The notes under the pieces are model-generated. The model saw only the letters and a list, made by a program, of their open reading frames with translations, was not told where the DNA came from and searched no databases. From positions 1,984,001-2,048,000 of the forward strand of contig NZ_CP163444.1 of the NCBI RefSeq assembly GCF_041053105.1: a stretch of 64,000 bases of DNA, in the 5' to 3' direction. The translations under genes were made by a program, and so were the position numbers. Position 1 is the stretch's first letter, and each line of letters starts with the position of its first letter. Shown here one piece after another: positions 25,503 to 35,174 of the stretch. This stretch comes from Streptomyces sp. R44. GTDB taxonomy: Bacteria; Actinomycetota; Actinomycetes; Streptomycetales; Streptomycetaceae.

Positions 25503-28168
25503 CGTACGAGCTGACGCTCGCCGGCCTCGCGGTCGGCAGCGCCGCCGCGCTCACCGGCATCGGACTCGTCGTCACCTACCGCGCGACGGGCGTGCTGAAC
25601 CTGGCGCACGGCGCCGTCGCCATGGTCTGCGCGTATGTGCTCCGCCAGCTGGTGGTCGACTGGGGCTGGCCGCTGCCCCCGGCGGCCCTCGTCACGCTCC
25701 TGGTCGTGGCCCCCGCGCTCGGTCTGGTCCTCGACCGCGGCGTCTTCCGCCCCCTCGCGCTCCGCGGCTCGAACCCGGCGCAGACCCTGGTGGCGACGAT
25801 CGGCGTCTTCGTCCTCCTGGTCGGCGGCGCGGTCCTGCTCTGGGGCCCGGGCGCCCGGGCCGACGCGCCGGTGCTGCTCGGCGACGATCCCTGGGCCCAG
25901 CTCGCGGCGGTCCTGGCGCTGGCCTTCCTGATGGGGGCGGTGACCCGGTGGACCCGGTTCGGCCGGGAGCTGAGGGCGGTCGTCGACAACCGGCCGCTCG
26001 CCGTCCTGGCGGGGATCGACGCGGACCGGGTCGCGGCGGCGGGCTGGGCGTTCGGCTCGTTCACGGCCGGGCTCACGGGCGTCCTGCTCGCCCCGTACGT
26101 ACGGCTCGACCCGTACGGGATGCCGCTGCTCGTCGTCGAGGTGATCGCGGTCGCGGTGATCGCCCGGATGCGGTCCCTGCCGGTCGCGGTGGGGGCGGCG
26201 CTCGCGATCGGGGTGGCCCAGGCCCAGCTGACCCGGCTTCACCCGGAGGGCTGGGCGGGACCGCTGCTCCAGGCCGTCGGGGCGAACCTGTTCGTGGTGG
26301 CGCTCCTGGTGGCGGCGCTCGTCCTGCCGGGCGTCGGCGGCAAGGGCCGGGACGCGCTGCCGCCGCCGTCGCGCGCCACGCGCGTGCCGACGGCCCTGTG
26401 GCTGGTGGTGGGCGTCCTGCTCCTCCTCCCCCTGGGCCTGGCGGGCTCGGACCTGCACACGGCGATCCAGGTCCCGGCGCTCGCCGTGATCCTGCTGTCC
26501 CTCGTGGTGGTGGCGGGCCGGGGCGGGCAGATCGCCCTGGGCCAGGCGGCGTACGCGGGCCTGGGCGCCCTGTTCACCGCGCTCCTGGCGGCAGCGGGGA
26601 TCCCGACGCTCCTGGCCCTGGGACTCACGGTGCCGATGGTGGCGGTCACGGGCCTGGTGACGGGCCGGCCGGCGATCCGGCGGCACGGCCTGGCGCTCGC
26701 CCTGGCGACCCTGGCCGTGGGGGTGGCGGTGAGCCGCTTCGTCCTGACCCAGCCGTACGCGACGGCCGGCGTGACCCTCGGCCGCCCGGCGGGCTTCTCC
26801 GACGACCGCGCCTACTACGCCCTGGAACTGGTCGTCCTGGCCGGCTGCCTGGCGTCGGTGGCGGCCCTCCGCCGGGGCCGCACCGGCCGCGCGCTCGCCG
26901 CCCTCCGGGACCACGAACCGGGCGCCGAGGCGGCGGGCGTCCCGGTGCCCCGCCTCAAGCTCCTCGCCTTCGTCCTGGGCGCGGCCCTGGCGGCCCTGGG
27001 CGGCGGGCTCCTGGGCATGGGCCTGCGCGCCTTCGACCCGGAGCAGTACGACCCGGTGCGCGGCCTGCTCTGGTTCGCGGCGGTCCTGGTCCTGGGCGCG
27101 GACAGCCTCCTGACCCCGCTGGCCGCGGCGGCCCTCCTGACGACCCTGGACGCGGGCCCCCAGGCGGGCACGGCGGCGGCCCTGATCGGCCTCCTGGCCA
27201 CCCTGACGGGCAGGATCCCCCCACTGACGAACCTGCTGCCGAAGGCCCGGAGGGCCGTGGCGGGCGGCGGGAACACCCCCCTCCACGGCCCGCCGCCCGC
27301 CGAGGGCGCGGCACCCTCCACGGGAAGACCCGCACCTCGGTCGACAACCCGCACGGGCGGTGCGGGTGGGAACCCCGGACCGGCCGAAGGCCGGACGCAC
27401 CCCCACGGCCCGCCGCCCGCCGCCCGCCCGGCACCGCCCACGGCACGGGCAGGACCCGCGCGCTCCCCGCACCCGACGCCCCCGCCCGCGCCCTCGTACT
27501 CGTCCTCGCCCGGCCAGGGCCTCCGCGTCGACGACCTCACCCTCACCTACCCCGGCGGGGTCACCGCCCTCTCCCACGTCACCCTCGTCCTCGCCCCCGC
27601 CCGCGTCACCGCCCTCGTCGGACCCAACGGCGCCGGCAAGAGCACCCTCTTCGACTGTCTCGCCGGGACCCTCCGGCCCCGCCGCGGCCAGGGCCGGGTC
27701 ACGCTCGACGGCACCGACATCACCGCCCGGTCCGCGCACGCCCGGACCCGCCTCGGCATCGCCCGCACCTTCCAGCGGCTCGCCGTCTTCCCGTCCCTCA
27801 CCGTCGAGGAGAACGTCCGCCTCGGCGAGGAGCAGAAGAGCCGGCACGGGGACCCGGACGCCGTGGAGCGGAGCCTCCGGCTGTTCGGGCTCGCCGGACC
27901 CGTACGGCACCGGCCGGCGGCGGACCTGCCCACCGGCACCCTGCGCCGCGTCGAGCTGGCCCGCGCCCTGGCCGGCCGGCCGCACACGCTCCTCCTCGAC
28001 GAACCGGCCGCCGGCCTCGACGCCGCCGAGACCGCCGCGCTCGCCCGGATCCTGGCGGCCCTCGCTGCGGACGGCCTGACGGTCCTGGTGGTGGAGCACG
28101 ACCCCGACCTGGTCGCCGGGATCGCGGACACGGTGCACACCATGGAGGGAGGCCGGATCCTGTCGTGA
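25490..28168 (+). CDS. Fused branched-chain-type ABC permease-permease-ATPase (LivH-LivM-LivG)
   Basis: An 892-residue fusion. Residues 1 to about 285 are LivH-like (TGIGLVVTYRATGVLNLAHGAVA, the NxAHG motif). About 300-590 are LivM-like (GRGGQIALGQAAYAGLGAL, LRDHEPGAEAAGVPV). About 595-685 are a Pro/Ala/Gly-rich linker. About 688-892 are a LivG-like ATPase with Walker A GPNGAGKST, AxTFQRLAVFPSLTVEENV, Walker B LLLDEPAAGLD and H-loop VVEHD. The ABC signature is degenerate: LPTGTLRRVELARAL instead of LSGGQQ. The start GTG 25490 and end overlap neighbours on both sides. The protein would handle uptake of branched-chain amino acids, amides or a related solute with LivF (28165) and the divergent binding protein. 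No frameshift is seen; the linker is continuous. Confidence 0.9.
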   Translation: MASLTYELTLAGLAVGSAAALTGIGLVVTYRATGVLNLAHGAVAMVCAYVLRQLVVDWGWPLPPAALVTLLVVAPALGLVLDRGVFRPLALRGSNPAQTLVATIGVFVLLVGGAVLLWGPGARADAPVLLGDDPWAQLAAVLALAFLMGAVTRWTRFGRELRAVVDNRPLAVLAGIDADRVAAAGWAFGSFTAGLTGVLLAPYVRLDPYGMPLLVVEVIAVAVIARMRSLPVAVGAALAIGVAQAQLTRLHPEGWAGPLLQAVGANLFVVALLVAALVLPGVGGKGRDALPPPSRATRVPTALWLVVGVLLLLPLGLAGSDLHTAIQVPALAVILLSLVVVAGRGGQIALGQAAYAGLGALFTALLAAAGIPTLLALGLTVPMVAVTGLVTGRPAIRRHGLALALATLAVGVAVSRFVLTQPYATAGVTLGRPAGFSDDRAYYALELVVLAGCLASVAALRRGRTGRALAALRDHEPGAEAAGVPVPRLKLLAFVLGAALAALGGGLLGMGLRAFDPEQYDPVRGLLWFAAVLVLGADSLLTPLAAAALLTTLDAGPQAGTAAALIGLLATLTGRIPPLTNLLPKARRAVAGGGNTPLHGPPPAEGAAPSTGRPAPRSTTRTGGAGGNPGPAEGRTHPHGPPPAARPAPPTARAGPARSPHPTPPPAPSYSSSPGQGLRVDDLTLTYPGGVTALSHVTLVLAPARVTALVGPNGAGKSTLFDCLAGTLRPRRGQGRVTLDGTDITARSAHARTRLGIARTFQRLAVFPSLTVEENVRLGEEQKSRHGDPDAVERSLRLFGLAGPVRHRPAADLPTGTLRRVELARALAGRPHTLLLDEPAAGLDAAETAALARILAALAADGLTVLVVEHDPDLVAGIADTVHTMEGGRILS

Positions 28169-28821
28169 GCGTCGAGATGGCCCTGCGCGCGGCCAGGGTC
28201 CGCTACGGCCCCCTGGAGGCCCTGCACGGCCTCGACCTGCCCGTACCGGCCGGGACGGTCACGGTCCTCCTGGGCCGCAACGGCGCGGGCCGGACGACGG
28301 CCCTGCGCGCCCTCGCCGGGACGGTGGGCCTGACGGCGGGCCGGGTGGAGTGGCGCGGGGCGGACGTCACCCGGCTGCCGGCGCACGCACGGGCGCGCCG
28401 AGGCCTCTGCTTCGTACCGGACCTGCGGGCGGTGTACGCGGGCCTGACCGTCGCCGAGAACCTCGCCCTCGCCGCACCCGGGGTCCCCGCGCCCGACGCC
28501 ACCGCCCCGTACCCCGAGCTCGTCGCGCTGCTGCCGAGAACCGCCGGGACCCTCTCCGGCGGGGAGCGCCGGATGCTGGCGCTGTCCCGCGCGCTGCTCT
28601 CCCGCGCGCGCGTGGTGCTGGTCGACGAGCCGTCGCTCGGCATGGCCCCGCCGGTCGCGGCCCGTACGTACCGGATGCTCGCCGCGCTCGCCCAGGACCG
28701 CGGGGCGGCCGTGGTCCTGGCCGAGCAGCGCGTACCGGACGGGCTGCCGCCCGGCTCGCTCGTGCACGAGCTGCGGCGCGGCTCCCGCGCGTCGAGCGGG
28801 GAGCCGGCCGAGTACCGGTGA
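28165..28821 (+). CDS. LivF-type ABC ATPase with altered Walker A
   Basis: A 218-residue ATPase of the LivF family, started by GTG overlapping the stop of the LivHMG gene (GTGA). Walker A reads GRNGAGRTT, with Arg43 in place of the catalytic Lys. The signature LSGGERRMLALSRALL and Walker B VVLVDEPSLGMAPP are intact. The H-loop position is Gln (LAEQ), as in the LivF family generally. Lys to Arg in Walker A usually cripples hydrolysis. In the LivG/LivF dimer this would spoil the site that also uses the degenerate LivG signature, leaving the other site whole. It is about 15-20 residues shorter than usual at the C-terminus. Confidence 0.88.
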   Translation: MSVEMALRAARVRYGPLEALHGLDLPVPAGTVTVLLGRNGAGRTTALRALAGTVGLTAGRVEWRGADVTRLPAHARARRGLCFVPDLRAVYAGLTVAENLALAAPGVPAPDATAPYPELVALLPRTAGTLSGGERRMLALSRALLSRARVVLVDEPSLGMAPPVAARTYRMLAALAQDRGAAVVLAEQRVPDGLPPGSLVHELRRGSRASSGEPAEYR

Positions 28822-28825
28822 CACC

Positions 28826-29473
<648 letters not shown>

Positions 29474-29681
29474 CTAGGCAGCACCCCGGCACCCCCGGCC
29501 CGTGCCGCGCGGAACACTGTTCACACCCCACCCGGTCGGAGTCACGCGCCCCCTCGCACACGCCACTGGCAAGTTGCCTCGGTTCCGCGCGTGACCCCGG
29601 CCGAGGCTGGCCCGTTGAACTCGTCATGAGACGCCCGGGAACGGCCCGGCGTCCCCCCGTACCGAGTCCAGGGAGCCCCCC

Positions 29682-30464
29682 GTGCCGCGCATGCTCGACG
29701 TCAGCGAGGACGTACGCGCCGAGATCGGCGACGAAGAAGCGGACCGGCTGCTCGCCGGCGACAACGCCCCGGGCAGCTACGACTGCACCTCCTGCCGCAC
29801 GCCGGGGGACTCCGAGCAGGAGCGCACCAGCACGGTGCTGTTCGTCGGCGAGGAGACCGCGGTCCTCGCGTTCGCCCACGCCAGCTGCATCCCGTCCCAG
29901 GTCGTCAAGGTCGAGGAGGCGCAGCTCCAGGGCGCCGTCGCCTCCATCACGGCCTCCGACGCCGCCGACGCGCTCTCCGCCGCCCACCCCGAGCAGGCCG
30001 TGCTCGGCGTCACCAGCGGTCTCGTCCTGATCGAGGGCGAGCTGCACCCGGCGCTCGTCGTGGAGCCGACCGCGCCGGTGGCCCGCCCGGGTTCGGACGG
30101 CCTCACCGACGAGTTCCTGCCGCTCCTGGCCGAGCAGGGCTTCCAGCCGGTCATGAGCCTGGGCGAGAAGCCGGCGGTGCTGCCGGGCTGGTCGGTCCTG
30201 GTCGCCATGGGCCAGCTGCACTCCGTGCTCCAGCCGGGTCCCGGCGGTGCCGGTCAGGCCGCCTGGTGGCAGGCGCACCAGCCGCTCCAGGTCACCGAGG
30301 GCTGGCGTGCGGCGGCCAACAAGTCGCACACGGTCCTGGTCTTCGCCGCCCCGGTGGGCTCGATCGGCCAGCAGCCGCGCGAGGACCTGCTGCGCGACGC
30401 CCTGGAGAAGGCCGCCGCGAACGGCCGCCTGGTCGCCGCCGCGATGCCGCTGGCCGGCACCTGA
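29682..30464 (+). CDS. Conserved hypothetical protein
   Basis: A 260-residue soluble protein with no signal peptide. It starts at GTG 29682 with GGGAG upstream (an in-frame ATG follows at 29691). It has an early C-x2-C (YDCTSCRTPGD) and another Cys after HASC, so a metal site is possible, then an alternating hydrophobic alpha/beta region (AVLGVTSGLVLIEGELHPALVVEP). It ends with AAANGRLVAAAMPLAGT. I recognise it as a protein conserved in Streptomyces next to der but know no function. Divergent from the Rpf-like gene. Confidence 0.75.
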   Translation: MPRMLDVSEDVRAEIGDEEADRLLAGDNAPGSYDCTSCRTPGDSEQERTSTVLFVGEETAVLAFAHASCIPSQVVKVEEAQLQGAVASITASDAADALSAAHPEQAVLGVTSGLVLIEGELHPALVVEPTAPVARPGSDGLTDEFLPLLAEQGFQPVMSLGEKPAVLPGWSVLVAMGQLHSVLQPGPGGAGQAAWWQAHQPLQVTEGWRAAANKSHTVLVFAAPVGSIGQQPREDLLRDALEKAAANGRLVAAAMPLAGT

Positions 30465-30610
30465 TGGAAGACGGCCGGCCCGGCATAGGGCGGGCGGGGC
30501 TCTCCGGGACGGGGGCGGGGCCGGGCGTGCCGACCGTGCCGCGTCCCCGGAGCGCTCCCCTTTCGGAGAGCCGCCCGCATCCGACGGGCGGCGGTGTCGT
30601 TGGCACCTAT

Positions 30611-30931
30611 GTGCACCCATACGACCCGTTCCTCCAGCCGTATCCGAGCCCGATCCCTGCGATGCGCCCCGCGCAGGACGTCACGGCGGGCCCGTCGCCC
30701 ACGCCGATCTACGACGCCCTGTACTCGGAGTACCGCAGGTCGTTCCGTACGCTGCCGGGCGACCGCAGCGGCGAGGAGGAACTGGGCTTCCGGGCCTTCG
30801 GCACCGTCCTGAGCACGGCCTTGTACGGGCAGGGGCACCGGCACGCGGCGGCGTATCCGACGGCATGGTCGGCGCAGCAGCACCCGCCGGCCCAGGCGGC
30901 ACTGCCACCGGGACCGCGCAGGGGCCTCTAG
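30611..30931 (+). CDS. Conserved small hypothetical protein
   Basis: About 106 residues beginning HPYDPFLQPYPSPIPAM after a GTG start. A Pro/Tyr-rich start leads into a helical core (YDALYSEYRRSFRTLPGDRSGEEELGFRAFGTVL) and an Ala/His/Pro-rich end. No Shine-Dalgarno precedes GTG 30611, so initiation may be leaderless or at another GTG (30593). Codon bias in the frame supports coding. No family is known to me. It ends 13 bases before a strong bidirectional terminator shared with der. Confidence 0.6.
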   Translation: MHPYDPFLQPYPSPIPAMRPAQDVTAGPSPTPIYDALYSEYRRSFRTLPGDRSGEEELGFRAFGTVLSTALYGQGHRHAAAYPTAWSAQQHPPAQAALPPGPRRGL

Positions 30932-30944
30932 GGCGGAAGAACGT

Positions 30945-30984
30945 ACGGCGGAGGGCCGGGACCTGAGTCCCGGCCCTCCGCCGT
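30945..30984 (-). terminator. Bidirectional terminator between hypothetical gene and der
   Basis: A perfect 18-bp stem (30945-30962 with 30967-30984) with a 4-nt loop stands 11 bases past the der stop and 13 bases past the convergent gene's stop. Confidence 0.9.
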
Positions 30985-30995
30985 GTCACGTCGTC

Positions 30996-32444
30996 CTACT
31001 TCTTGCGGCCGCGCTTCTCGCGGACCCGGACCGAGATGTGGATCGGGGTGCCGTCGAAGCCGAACTCCTCGCGCAGCCGGCGCTCGATGAAGCGGCGGTA
31101 GCCGGCCTCCAGGAAGCCGGAGGCGAAGAGCACGAAGCGCGGCGGCTTGGTGCCGGCCTGCGTGCCGAAGAGGATGCGGGGCTGCTTGCCGCCGCGGACC
31201 GGGTGCGGGTGGGCGGCGACGATCTCGCCCAGGAAGGCGTTGAGCCGGCCGGTGGGGATACGGGTCTCCCAGCCGGCGAGGGCGGTCTCGATGGCCGGGA
31301 CCAGCTTCTCCATGTGGCGGCCGGTCAGGGCGGAGACGTTGACCCGGGGCGCCCAGGCGACCTGCTGCATCTCGGTCTCGATCTCGCGCTCGAGGTAGTA
31401 GCGGCGCTCCTCGTCGAGCTCGTCCCACTTGTTGTAGGCGATGACGATGGCGCGGCCGGACTCGACCGCCATCGTGATGATGCGCTGGTCCTGGACCGAG
31501 ATGTTGTCGGTGGTGTCGATGAGGATGACGGCCACCTCCGCCTTCTCGATGGCGGCCGCGGTCCGCAGGGAGGCGTAGTAGTCCGCGCCCGCCTGGAGGT
31601 GGACCTTCTTGCGGATGCCGGCGGTGTCGACGAACTTCCAGGTGACGCCGCCGAGCTCGATGAGCTCGTCGACCGGGTCGCGGGTGGTGCCGGCCAGCTC
31701 GTTGACGACGACCCGGTCCTCGCCCGCGACCTTGTTGAGCAGGGAGGACTTGCCGACGTTCGGGCGGCCGATGAGGGCGATGCGGCGGGGGCCGCCCACC
31801 GCGTTGCCGAAGCGCTGCTCGGGGGCCTCGGGCAGCTTCTTCAGGACCTCGTCGAGGAGGTCGCCGGTGCCGCGGCCGTGCAGCGAGGAGACGGGGAACG
31901 GCTCGCCGAGGCCCAGGGACCAGAGCATGGCCGCGTCGGCCTCGCCGGACTGGCCGTCGACCTTGTTGGCGGCGAGGACGACGGGCTTGCCGGCGCGGCG
32001 GAGCAGCTTGACGACGGCCTCGTCGGTGTCGGTGGCGCCGACGGTGGCGTCCACGACGAAGAGGCAGGCGTCGGCGGCCTCGATGGCGTACTCGGCCTGG
32101 GCGGCGACGGAGGCGTCGATGCCGAGGACGTCCTGCTCCCAGCCGCCGGTGTCGACGACCTTGAAGCGGCGGCCGGCCCACTCGGCCTCGTACGTGACGC
32201 GGTCGCGGGTGACGCCCGGCTTGTCCTCGACGACCGCTTCGCGGCGGCCGATGATGCGGTTCACCAGGGTCGACTTGCCGACGTTCGGGCGGCCGACGAC
32301 GGCGAGAACGGGGAGCGCGCCGTGGCCGGCCTCCTCGATCGCACCCTCGACGTCCTCGACGTCGAAGCCCTCTTCCGCGGCGAGCTCCATGAACTCCGCG
32401 TACTCGGCGTCGCCAAGTGCCCCGTGGTCGTGCTGGTCGTTCAT
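30996..32444 (-). CDS. der: Ribosome-assembly GTPase Der (EngA)
   Basis: A 482-residue double GTPase. G-domain 1 has [14 protein letters not shown] and NKVDG (NKxD); G-domain 2 has [14 protein letters not shown] and NKWD. A KH-like C-terminal domain follows ([16 protein letters not shown]...[10 protein letters not shown]) with the basic end REKRGRKK. It acts in late 50S ribosomal subunit assembly. An acidic 50-residue N-terminal extension is usual in actinobacteria. Start ATG 32444 (MNDQHDHG) has AAGGAA 9 bases upstream; the longer GTG form runs into the upstream spacer. Confidence 0.97.
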   Translation of the reverse strand: MNDQHDHGALGDAEYAEFMELAAEEGFDVEDVEGAIEEAGHGALPVLAVVGRPNVGKSTLVNRIIGRREAVVEDKPGVTRDRVTYEAEWAGRRFKVVDTGGWEQDVLGIDASVAAQAEYAIEAADACLFVVDATVGATDTDEAVVKLLRRAGKPVVLAANKVDGQSGEADAAMLWSLGLGEPFPVSSLHGRGTGDLLDEVLKKLPEAPEQRFGNAVGGPRRIALIGRPNVGKSSLLNKVAGEDRVVVNELAGTTRDPVDELIELGGVTWKFVDTAGIRKKVHLQAGADYYASLRTAAAIEKAEVAVILIDTTDNISVQDQRIITMAVESGRAIVIAYNKWDELDEERRYYLEREIETEMQQVAWAPRVNVSALTGRHMEKLVPAIETALAGWETRIPTGRLNAFLGEIVAAHPHPVRGGKQPRILFGTQAGTKPPRFVLFASGFLEAGYRRFIERRLREEFGFDGTPIHISVRVREKRGRKK

Positions 32445-32474
32445 GAAGTCCGTTCCTTGATCATTCGTGGTCGG

Positions 32475-32498
32475 TGGGTCCCCGGTCACCGGGGCCCA
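32475..32498 (-). terminator. Hairpin after plsC-like gene
   Basis: A 10-bp stem (TGGG-CCCCGG with CCGGGG-CCCA) with one bulged T and a 3-nt loop lies 17 bases past the acyltransferase stop and 31 bases before der. It could end the aroH-to-plsC transcript. Confidence 0.6.
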
Positions 32499-32514
32499 CT
32501 ACTGAAAGTCTCGC

Positions 32515-33159
32515 TCAGCGCCCGGTGAGGCGCCTGGCGTTTTCCAGGTGGCCGGTGAGCCGCTCCTGGATCCGTACGGTGGCCTCGTCGAGCGCCTTGC
32601 GGGTGCGGCGGCCCGATCCGTCCCCCGCCTCGAAGGCGTCGCCGAAGACGACGTCGACGCGGCCGCGCAGCGGAGGCAGCGCCTTGACCAACCGTCCGCG
32701 GCGCTCGGTGCTTCCCAGGACGGCGACCGGGACGATCGGCGCGCCGCTGCGGACGGCGAAGTACGCCAGGCCCGCGCGCAGCGAGGCGAAGTCGCCGTCG
32801 CCGCGGGTGCCCTCGGGGAAGATCCCGAGGACGCCGCCCTGCTCCAGGATGCCGAGCGCGTTGCCTATCGCGTTGCGGTCGGTGCTCTCCCGGTCCACCT
32901 TGAGCTGCCCGATGCCCTCAAGGAAGCTGCCGAGCGGGCCGACGAACGCCTCCTTCTTGATGAGGAAGTGCACGGGGCGCGGGGCGGTGCCCATGAGCAT
33001 GGGGCCGTCGATGTTGTGCGCGTGGTTGACGGCGAGGATGACGGGGCCGGAGGCCGGCACCCGCCAGGCGCCGAGGACGCGCGGCTTCCAGAAGCCGTAC
33101 ATCAGGCCGATGCCGATCCGGCGGCCGACGGCCGCGCCCTTCGCTGAGGGCAGGGTCAC
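32515..33159 (-). CDS. plsC: 1-acyl-sn-glycerol-3-phosphate acyltransferase
   Basis: A 214-residue PlsC-type acyltransferase. The HX4D motif is NHAHNID, the glycerophosphate-binding motif is FPEGTRGDG, and a hydrophobic block VPVAVLGS follows. It transfers the second acyl chain to lysophosphatidate at the membrane. GTG 33159 overlaps the cmk stop (GTGA), so it is translationally coupled to cmk, as in many actinobacteria. The symbol is by family; streptomycetes have several paralogues. Confidence 0.92.
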   Translation of the reverse strand: MTLPSAKGAAVGRRIGIGLMYGFWKPRVLGAWRVPASGPVILAVNHAHNIDGPMLMGTAPRPVHFLIKKEAFVGPLGSFLEGIGQLKVDRESTDRNAIGNALGILEQGGVLGIFPEGTRGDGDFASLRAGLAYFAVRSGAPIVPVAVLGSTERRGRLVKALPPLRGRVDVVFGDAFEAGDGSGRRTRKALDEATVRIQERLTGHLENARRLTGR

Positions 33160-33830
33160 TTGGCGCCCGCCCTCTTCTCCTCGACGAGGGTGACGACGCA
33201 CTCGATGACCTGGTCCAGGGTGAGGTCGGTGGTGTCGACCTCGACGGCGTCGTCGGCCTTGGCGAGCGGGGAGGTCTTGCGGCTGGAGTCGGCCGCGTCC
33301 CGCTTGATGAGGGCTTCCTTCGTCGCGTGCACGTCGACGCCCTTGAGCTCGCCGGAGCGGCGGGCGGCACGGGCCTCGGGCGAGGCGGTGAGGAAGATCT
33401 TCAGGTCGGCGTCGGGCAGCACGGTGGTGCCGATGTCCCGGCCCTCGACGACGATGCCGATCTCGGCGCCGCGGGCGATGGACCGCTGGAGCTCCGTGAT
33501 CAGGCTCCGCACCTCGGGGACGGCGCTGACGGCGCTCACCTTGGAGGTGACCTCTTCGGTACGGATCGGGCCGGAGGCGTCGGCGCCGTCGACGGTGATC
33601 GTGGGCCGGGCCGGGTCGGTGCCGGAGACGATGACCGGCTTGGACGCGGCGTTCGCGACGGCCTCGGCGTCGGTGACGTCGACACCGTTGCTGATCATCC
33701 ACCAGGTGATCGCCCGGTACTGGGCACCGGTGTCGAGGTAGCTCAGCCCCAGCTTGGCGGCGACCGCCTTCGAGGTGCTGGACTTGCCCGTGCCGGAGGG
33801 CCCGTCGATGGCGACGATCACGGAATCCAC
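33156..33830 (-). CDS. cmk: Cytidylate kinase
   Basis: A 224-residue (d)CMP kinase. The P-loop is AIDGPSGTGKSSTSKAVA, with GLSYLDTGAQYRAITW next. The NMP-binding insert and the VVEGRDIGTTVLPDADLKIFLTAS and RSGELKGVD blocks are present. It phosphorylates CMP/dCMP for nucleotide and lipid precursor supply. GTG 33830 has AGGAAGG upstream; no other start fits the family length. It is coupled to plsC and lies 255 bases after tyrA, with a truncated hairpin repeat in the gap. Confidence 0.95.
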   Translation of the reverse strand: MDSVIVAIDGPSGTGKSSTSKAVAAKLGLSYLDTGAQYRAITWWMISNGVDVTDAEAVANAASKPVIVSGTDPARPTITVDGADASGPIRTEEVTSKVSAVSAVPEVRSLITELQRSIARGAEIGIVVEGRDIGTTVLPDADLKIFLTASPEARAARRSGELKGVDVHATKEALIKRDAADSSRKTSPLAKADDAVEVDTTDLTLDQVIECVVTLVEEKRAGAK

Positions 33831-33986
33831 GGTGGGAACACCTTCCTGGGGTGAGCGGTAGGCCCGGCGGGATGCGGGGGACCCCCACAAGGTTACCGAG
33901 TCCCCAGCACCCGTTCGGCCCCGCGTGCGGCCTGCGCCCGCTGCCGTGTGGGATGCGCCCGGCTGGGCGGGGCGGCACCCCCGCCC

Positions 33987-34059
33987 CCCGTGTGGGCAAT
34001 CGTCCCGCTCGAGCAGGGGGGACCCCCATCGCCCCTTGCGGAACGCCTGCCCACAACGG
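33987..34059 (-). repeat. Shortened three-hairpin repeat, copy 4
   Basis: A 73-base derivative. The left arm belongs to hairpin B (CCCGTGTG, GGCAAT, CGTCCCGC; 33987-34008) and the right arm to hairpin A (GCGGAACG, CCTGCC, CACAACGG; 34038-34059). The middle and inner arms are gone, leaving one imperfect hairpin. The centre holds a 25-base module (34006-34030) that also occurs inverted in copy 3 at 60115-60138. It lies 27 bases past the tyrA stop. Confidence 0.8.
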
Positions 34060-34085
34060 CGGGAGCGCGGCCCACGGCCGAGGGC

Positions 34086-35174
34086 TCAGCTCGTGCGGAG
34101 GGACCAGCCTCGTTCCTGCAGGGCCGCCCCCAGCGACCCCGCCGCCGACGGTTCCACCATCAGCTGCACCAGACCCGCCTGCTGCCCCGTGGCGTGTTCG
34201 ATGCGGACGTCCTCGATGTTGACCCCCGCCCGCCCCGCGTCGGCGAAGATGCGGGCCAGCTCGCCGGGCTGGTCGCTGATGAGGACGGCGACGGTCTCGT
34301 ACACCGCGGGGGCGGCACCGTGCTTGCCGGGCACGCGGGCCCGCCCCGCGTTCCCTCGCCGCAGCACGTCCTCGACCCCCGTCGCCCCGTCGCGGCGCTC
34401 GTCCGCGGAGGCGGACTGCAGGGACCGCAGCGCCCGCACCGTCTCGTCGAGGTCCGCGGCGACGCCGGAGAGGACGTCGGCGACGGGCCCGGGGTTGGCG
34501 GAGAGGATCTCGACCCACATGCGCGGGTCGGAGGCCGCGATCCGGGTGACGTCGCGGATGCCCTGCCCACAGAGCCGTACGGCGGACTCGTCGGCCTCCT
34601 CCAGACGCGCGGCGACCATGGAGGACACCAGCTGCGGGGTGTGGGAGACGAGGGCCACGGCCCGGTCGTGGGCGTCGGCGTCCATGACGACGGGGACGGC
34701 CCGGCACAGGGCGACGAGCTCAAGGGCGAGGTTGAGGACCTCGGTGTCGGTGTCCCGGGTCGGGGTGAGGACCCAGGGCCGGCCCTCGAAGAGGTCGGCG
34801 GTGGCGGCGAGCGGTCCCGAGCGCTCCTTGCCGGACATGGGGTGCGTGCCGATGTACGCGGTGAGGTCGAGGCCCAGCGTCTCCAGCTCCCGCTTCGGCC
34901 CGCCCTTCACGCTCGCCACGTCCAGGTAGCCGCGGGCGAGCCCGGCCGTCATGGCCTCGGCGAGGGTGGCGGCCACGTGCGCCGGCGGTACGGCGACGAC
35001 GGCGAGGTCCACGGGCCCTTCGGGCGCCTCGTCGGTGCCCGCGCCGAGCGCGGCGGCGGTGCGGGCGCGCGCCGGGTCGTGGTCGCGCAGGTGGACGGTG
35101 ACGCCCCGGCCCGCGAGGGCGAGGGCGGCGGAGGTACCGATCAGACCGGTACCGATGACGAGCGCTGTTCTCAC
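34086..35174 (-). CDS. tyrA: Prephenate dehydrogenase
   Basis: A 362-residue TyrA. The N-terminal NAD-binding GxGLIG is VIGTGLIGTSAALAL; the catalytic-region His motif is YIGTHPMSGKERSG. The helical dimerisation domain follows, and residues about 280-350 are an ACT domain (ISDQPGELARIFADAGRAGVNIEDVRIEH) for tyrosine feedback. It oxidatively decarboxylates prephenate to 4-hydroxyphenylpyruvate. The GTG start at 35174 overlaps the chorismate mutase stop (GTGA). It is the second step after the mutase, so the two form a tyrosine-branch pair. Confidence 0.95.
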   Translation of the reverse strand: MRTALVIGTGLIGTSAALALAGRGVTVHLRDHDPARARTAAALGAGTDEAPEGPVDLAVVAVPPAHVAATLAEAMTAGLARGYLDVASVKGGPKRELETLGLDLTAYIGTHPMSGKERSGPLAATADLFEGRPWVLTPTRDTDTEVLNLALELVALCRAVPVVMDADAHDRAVALVSHTPQLVSSMVAARLEEADESAVRLCGQGIRDVTRIAASDPRMWVEILSANPGPVADVLSGVAADLDETVRALRSLQSASADERRDGATGVEDVLRRGNAGRARVPGKHGAAPAVYETVAVLISDQPGELARIFADAGRAGVNIEDVRIEHATGQQAGLVQLMVEPSAAGSLGAALQERGWSLRTS

